DNA from: Mycobacterium sp.
Lineage (GTDB): Bacteria; Actinomycetota; Actinomycetes; Mycobacteriales; Mycobacteriaceae
Reading direction: 5' to 3'
Length of the DNA stretch: 61,616 nucleotides
NCBI GenBank assembly: GCA_025965895.1
Contig: JAOPWC010000151.1
Coordinates: 1 to 61,616 of the forward strand
Of the stretch, positions 9,003 through 17,730 are shown piece by piece (positions within the stretch are counted from its first letter, which is position 1; each line of letters starts with the position of its first letter). Under the pieces are notes generated by a model. That model saw only the letters and a program-made list of their open reading frames with translations, was not told the DNA's origin and did not search any database. Made by a program: the position numbers and the translations under genes.

Positions 9003-10697
9003 TCAGTGGTCCAGCACATAGGTGCCGGGGGCAGGTTCCAACGCCGCCATGCCAGCGCCACCGAGCGACACCGGTGCGTCCTTCTTCTCCCCGCTGCGCT
9101 CGCCAAGCCATGCCACGAAGTCCGGCCACCACGAATCCGTCTGCTGCTCGGCCGACTCCACCCAAAACTCGGGATCTGGCTCATCCACGCTGCCCAGCCG
9201 ATAGCTCGCCCGCGGGTTGCCCAGCGGGTTCACCAGGGAGGCGATGTGCCCGCTGGAGGACAGTACAAAGCGCAGGTTCTTGATACCGAGCAGGCGGGCG
9301 CTGCGATAGCAGGCCTGCCACGGCGATATGTGGTCGGCGATCCCCGCGACAACGTAGGCGTCCGTGGTCAATTGGTTGAGGTTCACGGGCGTGCCCAGCA
9401 TGGTTACGGCGCCCGGTGTGGCAAGCGAATTGTGCAGACCCATCGTCACCATGTCCCGGTGCAGCGCCGCGGCCATCCGCGTGGTGTCAGCGTTCCAGTA
9501 CAGGACGTCGAAGGCCGCCGGCGACTTGCCCTCGACGTAGTTGTTCACCCAGTAGCGCCAAACCAAGTCCGTCGGCCGCAGCCAGGCGAACACCTCCGCC
9601 AGCGATCGGCCGTCCAGATAGCCCTTGCGCGCGGACAACGCGACTGCGATGTTGGCGGCTTCCTCGTCGATGGCCGCGGCAGCGAAACCGGCCTTCCTCT
9701 GGTCGAGCACCGTGACCATGAGCGTCAACCCGGCGAGACGGTGGCCCTCCCCCGTCGCGTTGAGATGCGCGGCCGTCATCGCCGCGAGAATGCCTCCGGA
9801 GCAGGAGGCCTGCAGATGCGTGCGATCGGACTGGGTGATTTTCTCGACGGCGTCCAGTGCGTTCAGGATCGCCTGGCCGTAGGTGTCGAACCCCCAATCT
9901 TTTCGTTCCGCAGTGGGATTGCGCCACGAGATCGCGAAGACCTGGATGCCCTGCCGCAGGAAGTACTCGATCATGCTGCGGCCTGGCGAGATGTCCATGA
10001 TGTAGAACTTGTTGATCACCGGTGGCACCATCAGCAGCGGCGCCGCGAAGACCTTGTCGGTCTGCGGGGCGTAGTGGATCAGCTCGAATTCCTCGCATCG
10101 GAAGACCACCGAACCTGCGGTGGCGGCGATGTCCTTGCCCAACGTGAAAGCGTCGGGCTCCACCATCGACGGAACCCGTGGCGCCGACATCATGTCGTCG
10201 ACGAAGTGGCGCAACCCTCGTACCGCGCTGAGTCCACCGGTGTCGATGAGCGCCTTCCACCCCAGTGGGTTCAGCACCGGGTTGTTGCTCGGTGCGAGCC
10301 CTTCGGTGAGGAAATCCAACACGAATCGAATCCGCTCGGCGTCACGCCAGTCGAGGCTCGCGTCCGAAAAGAGTTGATCTACCGTGCTGTTCGTCGCCAG
10401 ATAGGCCTGCATCGTGCGGTGGAGCAGCGGATTGCCCCGCCATGCCGGATCCGCGAATCTTTTGTCGCCCTTGGCAGGGGCCAGCTCCGAACGGCCTTCG
10501 GCAATCGCGTACAGTTCCCGACCGAGCGACGCTGCGCGCGATGCCACTGTGCGGGGTTGCTTGGCGAGGTTGAGCGCGAATCTGCTCCACGCCATGTTGG
10601 GCAGCATCCGGTCCGCCATGCCGACAGCCGAACTCGTCAACAGCAGATCCAGCGGCGTCGCAAGTTCATCGGCGCTTGCTCTGGTGGTGGCTACCAC
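9003..10697 (-). CDS. phaC: Poly(3-hydroxyalkanoate) synthase
   Basis: A 564-residue PHA synthase (class I/II length). Features seen: PhaC N-terminal block around residues 60-150, VPPVINKFYIMDISPGRSM near 224-242, SWRNPT near 257, and the lipase-like box with cysteine nucleophile ASCSGG (Cys299). The charge-relay Asp is in VVAGIADHISPW and the His in SSSGHIASLVNP. The first box residue is Ala where Gly is usual. The GTG start at 10697 is set by a GGAGG that overlaps the last codons of the acyl-CoA ligase gene. It polymerises (R)-3-hydroxyacyl-CoAs into storage granules in the cytoplasm. Monomer size cannot be read from sequence. Confidence 0.9.
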   Translation of the reverse strand: MVATTRASADELATPLDLLLTSSAVGMADRMLPNMAWSRFALNLAKQPRTVASRAASLGRELYAIAEGRSELAPAKGDKRFADPAWRGNPLLHRTMQAYLATNSTVDQLFSDASLDWRDAERIRFVLDFLTEGLAPSNNPVLNPLGWKALIDTGGLSAVRGLRHFVDDMMSAPRVPSMVEPDAFTLGKDIAATAGSVVFRCEEFELIHYAPQTDKVFAAPLLMVPPVINKFYIMDISPGRSMIEYFLRQGIQVFAISWRNPTAERKDWGFDTYGQAILNALDAVEKITQSDRTHLQASCSGGILAAMTAAHLNATGEGHRLAGLTLMVTVLDQRKAGFAAAAIDEEAANIAVALSARKGYLDGRSLAEVFAWLRPTDLVWRYWVNNYVEGKSPAAFDVLYWNADTTRMAAALHRDMVTMGLHNSLATPGAVTMLGTPVNLNQLTTDAYVVAGIADHISPWQACYRSARLLGIKNLRFVLSSSGHIASLVNPLGNPRASYRLGSVDEPDPEFWVESAEQQTDSWWPDFVAWLGERSGEKKDAPVSLGGAGMAALEPAPGTYVLDH

Positions 10698-10700
10698 GTG

Positions 10701-12203
10701 TTATTCCTCCTCGGCTGGCGGTTTCACTTCACGGCGCAAAAGCTTGCCCGTCGGGCCTGTCGGGAGGGTGTCGACGAACCAGATCCGGCGTGGGTACTTG
10801 TACGCGGCGACACGGCCCTTGACGAATTGCCGCAATTCGTCCAGTTCGGCCGTTGCGCCGGCCTTCAGAACCACCGCTGCGCCGACTTCCTCGCCCAGTG
10901 ACTCGTGGGGAATGCCGATGACCGCAACCGCGGCCACCGCGGCATGCTCGTACAGCGCCTCTTCGACCTCGCGGGGGTAGACGTTGTATCCGCCGCGGAT
11001 GATCAGGTCCTTCTTGCGGTCGACGACGTAGTAGTATCCGTCGGAGTCGACGACGGCGATATCGCCCGTGGAGAACCAGCCATCCTTGAACGCCTCGTCG
11101 GTGGCGTCGGGCAGATTCCAATACCCCTTCATCACATTCGGGCCCTTGACCTGAATCTCCCCCGGCGTTCCCGTCGGCACCCGGTTCCCGTCCTCATCGA
11201 CGAGGCGTACCTGAACGCCCTCGATCGGGGTCCCGATCGATCCCGGGCGGCGCTCCGCGTCAGGGTGATTGAACGTCACGGCCGGCGACGTTTCGGAGAG
11301 GCCGTATCCCTCCAGGATCATCGCGTCGAAGGTCTTCTCGAGATCGTTGAGTACCGCGACGGGCAGGGCCGCGCCGCCCGAAACGCAGGTGCGCAGTGAG
11401 GCGGTCGCCTCAGCCGGGAACTGATCGGCAACCGACATCAGCGCGCTGTACATGGTGGGCACGGCCTCCAGCACGGTGACCCGGTCACGACGGATCCGCT
11501 CGATCGCCTTGGCCGGCTCGAAGCGCGCCATCAGCGAAAGTCCGGCACCGGCGGCGATCGCGGCGTTCATTGCGCATGTCATGCCGAACACATGGAAGAG
11601 GGGCAAGCACGCGAGCACGACGTCGTCATCTGTCAGTATCAACAGGCGTGTCACGATGACATCCCGGTTGCTCCCGAGGCTTCCGTGGGTCAGCTCGGCG
11701 CCCTTCGGCGTGCCGGTCGTTCCTGACGTGTGAAGGACGACGGCGGTGTCGGAGTCAGCACGCTCAACGGGGCCGCCGAACTCGGGTAAGGCGGCGGTCA
11801 ACCGCGACAGTTCAGCGTCGTCGACGAGCCACAGCTTCACGCCGGCGCTCTCCGCGCCGTCGGTCGCCGCGCCGGCAAATTCCGGGGGTCCGATTAGCGC
11901 CTTGGCGCCGGTGTTCGATAAATAGAACTGCACCTCACGGCCCTGCATCAACGGGTTCATCGGCACCACGATGGCGCCCATCCGCCAGATGCCGTAATAC
12001 GCGATCGGTGCGGCCGCGATGTTCGGCAGCATCACGCCGACCCGATCTCCGACGCCGATACCCTCGCGCTCGAGCAGCGTGGCCAGCCGGGCCGACGCGA
12101 TATCCAATTCCGCGTATGTCATCGCGTGCTCGTCGGTGATAGCCGCGATCCGACCGGGGATACGCGCGGCGCTAGCAACAAGATTGAGCGCGAGATTCGA
12201 CAT
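10701..12203 (-). CDS. Acyl-CoA synthetase (AMP-forming), PHA operon
   Basis: A 500-residue class I adenylate-forming ligase that activates a carboxylic acid with ATP and CoA. Motifs: HTSGTTGTPKGAELTH (phosphate-binding loop), EGYGLSETSP, STGDI, RGGYNVYPREVEE, and the C-terminal catalytic lysine in PTGPTGKLL (about Lys487). The ATG at 12203 has GGAG five bases upstream. It is the first gene of the leftward operon, so it probably feeds exogenous acids into the acyl-CoA pool used by the hydratase and PHA synthase. The substrate is unknown. The 204-base gap upstream, shared with the divergent gene at 12408, should hold both promoters. Confidence 0.88.
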   Translation of the reverse strand: MSNLALNLVASAARIPGRIAAITDEHAMTYAELDIASARLATLLEREGIGVGDRVGVMLPNIAAAPIAYYGIWRMGAIVVPMNPLMQGREVQFYLSNTGAKALIGPPEFAGAATDGAESAGVKLWLVDDAELSRLTAALPEFGGPVERADSDTAVVLHTSGTTGTPKGAELTHGSLGSNRDVIVTRLLILTDDDVVLACLPLFHVFGMTCAMNAAIAAGAGLSLMARFEPAKAIERIRRDRVTVLEAVPTMYSALMSVADQFPAEATASLRTCVSGGAALPVAVLNDLEKTFDAMILEGYGLSETSPAVTFNHPDAERRPGSIGTPIEGVQVRLVDEDGNRVPTGTPGEIQVKGPNVMKGYWNLPDATDEAFKDGWFSTGDIAVVDSDGYYYVVDRKKDLIIRGGYNVYPREVEEALYEHAAVAAVAVIGIPHESLGEEVGAAVVLKAGATAELDELRQFVKGRVAAYKYPRRIWFVDTLPTGPTGKLLRREVKPPAEEE

Positions 12204-12407
12204 GGCCGCTCCATCTGCTCCGTTTCGCTGGCCATTCAATCGTCTCGGCTGCGGACCGGCCTGTCGTTGTTGCGCAGAACACCGCGGACCCGGCGATGTT
12301 GTACCCACAGACAATCGCGCAGTGTCGAGGTGGCGCGACAATGAATTGCCCCCGGCTCGCGCCGCTGTCTCGCGCGACCGTTGACACCGGAATCACTTGG
12401 AGTGGAA

Positions 12408-13028
12408 ATGACCGAGACTCGTCAAGCCCCGAAGACACCATCGGGCATGTTTCATCCCATCGTCGACAACGTCGTCTCCACGACGAAGAACTGGTGGTTG
12501 CTGCTGGTCGCCGGCGTGGCGTGGATCGTGATCGCGGTGGTGATCCTGCGGTTCGACTACGCGACGGTGGCCGCAATCGCCACGCTCTTCGGATTCTTCA
12601 GCTTCCTGGCGGCAGCGAATGAGGTGATGGTCGGCACCGTCTCATCGAAGGGTTGGCGCGTTCTGCACTGGCTGCTGGCGGCGCTGTTCGTTGTCGTCGG
12701 CGTGTTCGCGTTCATTCGGCCCGACGACACGTTCGTCGGCCTGGCGGCCGTCATGAGCTTCTATTTCATTTTCCGTGGATCATTCGACATCGCAATGGCA
12801 TTCGCGGCCAGCCGAGCACCCGGATGGTGGGTATTGCTGATCGTCGGTCTCGCGGAATTGGCGATCGGGTTCTGGGCCGCCGGCTCGTGGAACGTGTCCG
12901 TCACCGTGCTGGTGTCATGGGTCGCCGCCGGGGCGCTCATCCACGGCGTGGGCCAGATCGCATCCGCCTTTGCCGTGCGCAAGGTTGGTCACGGCGTCGC
13001 GGCACTCGACGGACAGCACGCGTCGTGA
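12408..13028 (+). CDS. HdeD/DUF308-family membrane protein
   Basis: A 206-residue integral membrane protein with about six hydrophobic segments (first WWLLLVAGVAWIVIAVVIL), in the paired-helix pattern of DUF308/HdeD proteins. In enteric bacteria HdeD is tied to acid resistance. No function is established in mycobacteria. The ATG at 12408 follows GGAG. The stop overlaps the GTG of the next gene (GTGA), so the two are probably co-translated. It is transcribed divergently from the PHA operon. Confidence 0.8.
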   Translation: MTETRQAPKTPSGMFHPIVDNVVSTTKNWWLLLVAGVAWIVIAVVILRFDYATVAAIATLFGFFSFLAAANEVMVGTVSSKGWRVLHWLLAALFVVVGVFAFIRPDDTFVGLAAVMSFYFIFRGSFDIAMAFAASRAPGWWVLLIVGLAELAIGFWAAGSWNVSVTVLVSWVAAGALIHGVGQIASAFAVRKVGHGVAALDGQHAS

Positions 13029-13507
13029 AATCGCCTAGTGGGATGAGTCCACTACGTGCCGAAGTCAGCCGGCTCGTACCGCGTCGGCTCCTCAAGGGCA
13101 CCGAGATACACCACCCGGCGGTGATCGACGAGGCGATCGAACGCAACGCGAGTTTCCAGCTGCGAGTGGCCGACCAGATCACCGCATTCGCCGGGTCGAT
13201 GAGCTTTGTCTTCATCCATGCGGCGTTGTTCGCGGTGTGGATGTTGTTCCTGGAGCGCAGTCCGTGGCCGACATTGACCCTGGTGGTCTCGCTCGAGGCG
13301 ATCTTCTTGTCGACCTTCGTAATGATCGGCCAGAACCGGCAGTCGGCTTTCCAACAGACGAAGGCCGATCACGACTTCCAGGCACAGGAACTGGAGCTAA
13401 AGACCAACACAGAGCTGACTCGGGAAATCCACAGGCTCACAGCGGAATTACACAGGCGTCTCATGGGACCGGCGTCTGCTGATCACGGTCCTGCGTCTGC
13501 CACATGA
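13025..13507 (+). CDS. DUF1003 membrane protein
   Basis: A 160-residue protein with the DUF1003 core RVADQITAFAGSMSFVF and two membrane helices (about residues 60-80 and 88-108), followed by a charged C-terminal tail (AFQQTKADHDFQAQELELK). The GTG overlaps the preceding stop. The ATG at 13043 is an alternative start. The last 47 bases overlap the 3' end of the oppositely oriented PucR gene. Function is unknown; the family often accompanies other small stress-membrane proteins. Confidence 0.82.
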   Translation: MKSPSGMSPLRAEVSRLVPRRLLKGTEIHHPAVIDEAIERNASFQLRVADQITAFAGSMSFVFIHAALFAVWMLFLERSPWPTLTLVVSLEAIFLSTFVMIGQNRQSAFQQTKADHDFQAQELELKTNTELTREIHRLTAELHRRLMGPASADHGPASAT

Positions 13508-14714
13508 GACGGCGATGGACTTCAAATGCCAGGCAGAGCTCGGCTACATCGCGCGGATGCGACAGTGAGCGACCAGTACGCTGCTCGATCCGATGTAACC
13601 GATACCGCACGGTGTTGGGATGACAGAACAGCAATTCGCCCACCACGCGCAGTGATCCGTCGTTCTCCACCCAGACCCTGAACGTGTCGAAGAGAATGTC
13701 ACGCTCATGATCAGCGAGTTCGGCGAAGCACTCGATCGTTGGCGTCACGAGTTTGACCATCACCTCCGGAGCGCTGACCGCGGCAGTGGCGAGCATCGAG
13801 CCGTCAAACTGTGTAACACGCAGTCCCGGGTCCGGCCTGCCGCGCAGCGTGATCCTGGCGTATCGAAGCGCTTGGGCGGTCTCGCGCAGGTCGTTGAAGC
13901 GTGCGCTCACCCCGATCCGCGTCGTCGCTATGCGGGACACGAGCGCCAACACACTAGCGAGATGTTTATCAGTCTTGACGTGCACGATCCCGACCTGCAG
14001 ATCCGGAAGGATCCGCCACGCGGAGAACACATCCAAGCTCCGCAGCTTCGATTCGACTTCCGGCAGAGCCTCCACGCCGATCTCGGCGATTTCGGCGGCG
14101 ATGACGACATACGGTCCATCGGTGGGCAGCCGGAGATAATCGGCGGCTTCCCAAACGCTCCGCTGTTCGAAGAGCCGTCCGCGCAGGACCGAGTCGATGA
14201 GAACCGAGCGCTCGGACTCATCGCCGAGTACCCGGCGCGACTTCTCCTTCCGATATGCGGTGGCCATTGCGTCTGTGTAAATATCCTGGGCAGCAGACAC
14301 TTTCGCGGTCAGTACGCGCATTGCGTCGCCGTTGAGGTGGTTGTGAATCGCGGATTCCGTCATCACCGCGTCCCACACGCAACGGAATCCGACGCGGTAT
14401 GCCTCCATCAACGACGTGAGCGGCACGCCATCCCCCGCGCGATGAATTCCGAGCTCCGCCGCGGCGGTTGGGTCGAACGCCGAATCGTCAGCAATCGCGC
14501 TGAAGATCGGCCGGATGTTCCCGGCGCACCCACCGACGATGACCTCGAAGGGCACCGGTGTCGTCGTCTGGTACAGCCGCACTTCGCGAGTGATCGCACG
14601 GGCAAGCACCGGTGCAAGGTCATCGGTTCGCCGGTAGAGCGCTTCTGCGATCTCCACGACCTGTTGCTGCACCACGTCGCCATGCATGCACGGAAGACTA
14701 GGCACAACCGCCAC
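13461..14714 (-). CDS. PucR-family transcriptional regulator (first copy)
   Basis: About 417 residues. The N-terminus (GDVVQQQVVEIAEALYRR) begins a helical sensor domain with a central GGDEF-related CdaR-like segment. The C-terminal HTH_30 domain is clear: LFCHPNTVRYRLHRIEQRTG then a DVAELCLAFEVHRRL helix. Such proteins bind DNA near metabolic operons. The start may be the ATG at 14687 (MHGDVV) rather than 14714. It lies behind a second, divergent-sequence PucR regulator with 57 bases between. A fragment of a close relative is found at 789-947. The 3' end overlaps the DUF1003 gene tail-to-tail. Confidence 0.85.
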   Translation of the reverse strand: MAVVPSLPCMHGDVVQQQVVEIAEALYRRTDDLAPVLARAITREVRLYQTTTPVPFEVIVGGCAGNIRPIFSAIADDSAFDPTAAAELGIHRAGDGVPLTSLMEAYRVGFRCVWDAVMTESAIHNHLNGDAMRVLTAKVSAAQDIYTDAMATAYRKEKSRRVLGDESERSVLIDSVLRGRLFEQRSVWEAADYLRLPTDGPYVVIAAEIAEIGVEALPEVESKLRSLDVFSAWRILPDLQVGIVHVKTDKHLASVLALVSRIATTRIGVSARFNDLRETAQALRYARITLRGRPDPGLRVTQFDGSMLATAAVSAPEVMVKLVTPTIECFAELADHERDILFDTFRVWVENDGSLRVVGELLFCHPNTVRYRLHRIEQRTGRSLSHPRDVAELCLAFEVHRRLMWQTQDRDQQTPVP

Positions 14715-14771
14715 CCGGGGATTGTCCTCGGAGGACGAAGTTCGCTATCCACTTTGTCTCCGGCGATCGTG

Positions 14772-16058
14772 CTAGGCGGAGTCCCGCCGGTGAACCGCGG
14801 CGCCGTACCAGTGGCACATCAGCAACGCGAGCTCGACAGCGAGCCGATCCTCTGCAAGAGGCCGACCGCGCCGGGCCTCCGCGCGCCCGACGCGGTATTT
14901 CACCGTGTTGAAGTGCATGGCGAGTTCTTCGGCCGCCATCTTGTAACTGCTGCCGCAGCTCAGGAATACCCGCAGCGTCTCACGCAACCGCTCGTCGTTC
15001 TCGGTATCGGCCGCCAGATCGCCGAGTACCTGGTTGACCCATTCGCGGGCGTAGGTGACATCGCCGCCGAGGAGCGCCGCGATGGACAGGCCGGGGTCGC
15101 TGGCCGAAATCACCATGCGTTCGTGGCGGCCGCTCGCCATCGCGACGGCGCGTGCTCCCAGGGCTTCGCGGTGCGAGCGGCGGAAGCCCTCGACGCCGGG
15201 TGCCATCGTTCCGATCGCCAGACTCGGGCCATCCCCCTGCTTCTGGGCGTGGGCGCACACCGCGGCCACGGCGTCCGACGGTTCCGCGCGGAACGGCAGC
15301 CAACCGTATCCGCACAGCCCGTCGGCCGCGACGAACAATGGGTTGGCCGCTGCCCCTGCGGCTTGCCCGAGTTCGCGCAGAAACCGTTGCAGCGAGGCGA
15401 GTTCGTCGCGCTCGGTCCCTTCGTCAGGGCACCACATGATCACCCCCAGGTGGTGCCATCGCAGCGGGTAGCGGATCGATGTGCTCGACGCATCCGCGTC
15501 GACGGCCTTGTTCGCGGCCAGTACTTCTCGAACCCGCACGGCTCGAAGGCTGTTCTGATTCTCCAGCCAGCGTTCTCGCTCGTCTTCATACACCGCGACG
15601 ACCTGCTGCGAGATCCAGTCGATGTATTCGAACAGGGTGCGGGTGATCGCCTCGATGACGGTGTACCTGACCGATTCGGGGATATCGATCGCGCGCACCT
15701 CGGCGAAAACGATCTCGTTCATCTGGCGCTGACCGAGACGATAGGCGCGGACGAGCGCATTCACCGGGACGCCGTGTTGGGCGAGCCGGCGCGCATACTC
15801 CAGCGCCGCCGTGGGCGGCTCCACCCGCTCCACGGGGATCTCGTAGCGCAGTGCGTGCAGAAGGAGTTCCACGTTTCCCTCGACGCTCGCGCCGAGGAGC
15901 TCCATGACCCGTGTATCGCCCCGCAGTTCGGGGATGTGGTCCTCCAACGAACCCTGAATGCCAGACGACACCGTCGCCAGCCGGTCATGCAGCCGGTCGG
16001 CAGTCTCGGCGACGTAGCGGCTCACGTCGACGTCACCGTCGAGACGCCGGGTCGTCAC
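14772..16058 (-). CDS. PucR-family transcriptional regulator (second copy)
   Basis: About 428 residues, same architecture as its neighbour but only distantly similar: helical N-terminal domain (VAETADRLHDRLATVSSGIQ), central CdaR-like region, and a C-terminal HTH_30 domain (LAMHFNTVKYRVGRAEARRG). The GTG at 16058 is chosen; longer in-frame extension would run into the promoter region of the divergent ligase gene. Divergent placement, 164 bases from the acyl-CoA ligase/DUF3556/oxidoreductase operon, suggests that it regulates that operon. The first PucR gene may be co-transcribed with it. Confidence 0.85.
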   Translation of the reverse strand: MTTRRLDGDVDVSRYVAETADRLHDRLATVSSGIQGSLEDHIPELRGDTRVMELLGASVEGNVELLLHALRYEIPVERVEPPTAALEYARRLAQHGVPVNALVRAYRLGQRQMNEIVFAEVRAIDIPESVRYTVIEAITRTLFEYIDWISQQVVAVYEDERERWLENQNSLRAVRVREVLAANKAVDADASSTSIRYPLRWHHLGVIMWCPDEGTERDELASLQRFLRELGQAAGAAANPLFVAADGLCGYGWLPFRAEPSDAVAAVCAHAQKQGDGPSLAIGTMAPGVEGFRRSHREALGARAVAMASGRHERMVISASDPGLSIAALLGGDVTYAREWVNQVLGDLAADTENDERLRETLRVFLSCGSSYKMAAEELAMHFNTVKYRVGRAEARRGRPLAEDRLAVELALLMCHWYGAAVHRRDSA

Positions 16059-16222
16059 CTCATGACAGTAGATCCTCGCGCGCCCGATAACCGGCGATTT
16101 GCAGGGCTCACAGGTTGTACCCGGGCAACAAAACCCGCGTCGGTTCTTATCGGTGCGCGACTGTGCCGCCCATCGCCCGATTCCTACCGTTATCGCCACT
16201 GGACCACGAACGAGGAGCGCAC

Positions 16223-17704
16223 ATGAACCTATCCGCACTTCCCGATCAACGCGCCGCGGAAAATCCCCTCGGCCCCGCCGTCGCCGACGACAAAACCGAT
16301 CTGGACAACGCCCAGTTCCTCGCCGCCGTGCAGCGTGCCGCGGCGTCGCTGCGCGGCCATGGGGTATCGGCGGGCGATGTCGTCGCCATCATGTTGCCCA
16401 ACAGCGTGGGTTTCGTGGTGTCGTTGTTCGCGGCGTGGCGCTTGGGCGCGGCGGTCACGCCGATCAACCCGTCGCTGCGTCCTGCGGAGGTCACCTACCA
16501 GGTCTCCGACGCCGGCGCCAAGGTGCTGATTGTCGAGAGGACGCCCGAGTTCGAGGCGGGGGTGGCGGCAGTCGAGGCTGACCGGCTCGACGACGGAGAA
16601 TCAACGCCGCGCCCCGATGGGCCGCACGAGGGCGACGACGCGCTGGCCCTGCTGATCTACACCAGCGGAACGACGGGTCGGCCCAAGGGCGTGATGCTCG
16701 ATCACGCCAACCTCGATGCGATGTGCGACGGGGTGATCAACGCGTTCAAGCTGACCGGCGCCGATCACAGCCTGTTGATACTGCCGCTGTTCCACGTCAA
16801 CGGAATCGTCGTCGGGGCCCTCTCACCGCTGCTGGCCGGGGGCAGAGCGACCGTGGCGGGCCGGTTCAACACGGAATCGTTCTTCGACCGGGTCGAGCAG
16901 AGCCGCCCCACGTACTTCTCCGCCGTACCAACCATTTACACCATGCTGTGCGGGCTCCCGGCCAGCGTCAGACCGGACACGTCGTCGGTGCGCTTCGCGA
17001 TCTGCGGCGCGGCGCCGGCCAGCGTGGAACTGCTGGAGACGTTCGAATCCCGCTACGGCATCCCGATCATTGAGGGGTACGGGCTGTCCGAAGGCTCGTG
17101 TGCGAGCACCGTCAATCCACTCGACGGGAAGCGCAAGCCCGGCACGGTAGGACTTCCGGTGCCGGGCCAGACGATCCGCATTGTCGACACGGCAGGGCGT
17201 CGGGTGCCCGACGGCCAGCCCGGTGAGGTTGTGATCAAAGGCCCCAACGTGATGCGCGGATACCTGGCTCGGCCCGAGGAGACGGCCAAGACGGTAGTCG
17301 ACGGCTGGTTGCACACCGGGGACGTCGGCCGGTTGGACGAGGACGGTTATCTGGTTCTGGTCGACCGGGCGAAGGACATGATCATCCGCGGCGGCGAGAA
17401 TATCTACCCCCGCGAGATTGAGGCGATCGTTCACCAGTTGCCCCAGGTCGCCGAGGCCGCGGTCGTCGGCAGGGCCAACGCGGTCTACGGCGAAGAGCCC
17501 GTGCTGTTTGTATCGCTGCATCCACGGCAGATACTCGACACCGACGCGATCCGCGAGCACCTCAGCGAGTCGTTGTCGAAATACAAACTGCCCGTGGAGA
17601 TCACGATTCTCGCAGACGTTCCGAAGAACGCGGTCGGCAAGATCGACAAACCAAGCCTGCGGCGATTGTTCGTGTCCGCGCTCGCCGAAACACAGACGCC
17701 CTGA
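16223..17704 (+). CDS. Acyl-CoA synthetase (AMP-forming)
   Basis: A 493-residue adenylate-forming ligase. Motifs: IYTSGTTGRPKGVMLDH, EGYGLSEGS, HTGDVGRLDEDG, RGGENIYPREIEA, and the catalytic lysine in NAVGKIDKPS (about Lys473). The ATG follows GAGGAG at a good distance. It opens a rightward operon with a DUF3556 membrane protein (26-base gap) and a phytoene-desaturase-like oxidoreductase. The substrate is unknown; a hydrophobic acid is likely from the neighbours. Confidence 0.88.
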   Translation: MNLSALPDQRAAENPLGPAVADDKTDLDNAQFLAAVQRAAASLRGHGVSAGDVVAIMLPNSVGFVVSLFAAWRLGAAVTPINPSLRPAEVTYQVSDAGAKVLIVERTPEFEAGVAAVEADRLDDGESTPRPDGPHEGDDALALLIYTSGTTGRPKGVMLDHANLDAMCDGVINAFKLTGADHSLLILPLFHVNGIVVGALSPLLAGGRATVAGRFNTESFFDRVEQSRPTYFSAVPTIYTMLCGLPASVRPDTSSVRFAICGAAPASVELLETFESRYGIPIIEGYGLSEGSCASTVNPLDGKRKPGTVGLPVPGQTIRIVDTAGRRVPDGQPGEVVIKGPNVMRGYLARPEETAKTVVDGWLHTGDVGRLDEDGYLVLVDRAKDMIIRGGENIYPREIEAIVHQLPQVAEAAVVGRANAVYGEEPVLFVSLHPRQILDTDAIREHLSESLSKYKLPVEITILADVPKNAVGKIDKPSLRRLFVSALAETQTP

Positions 17705-17730
17705 CGCTGCATCGCAAAGGAGCACAGATC

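Noticed and set aside
8871..10901. A 676-codon plus-strand frame opposite PHA synthase
   Set aside because: It is complementary to phaC and the ligase, with shadow composition and no family match I recognise.
13707..16226. An 839-codon open frame on the plus strand
   Set aside because: It runs antisense to two well-supported PucR genes and has no recognisable domain.
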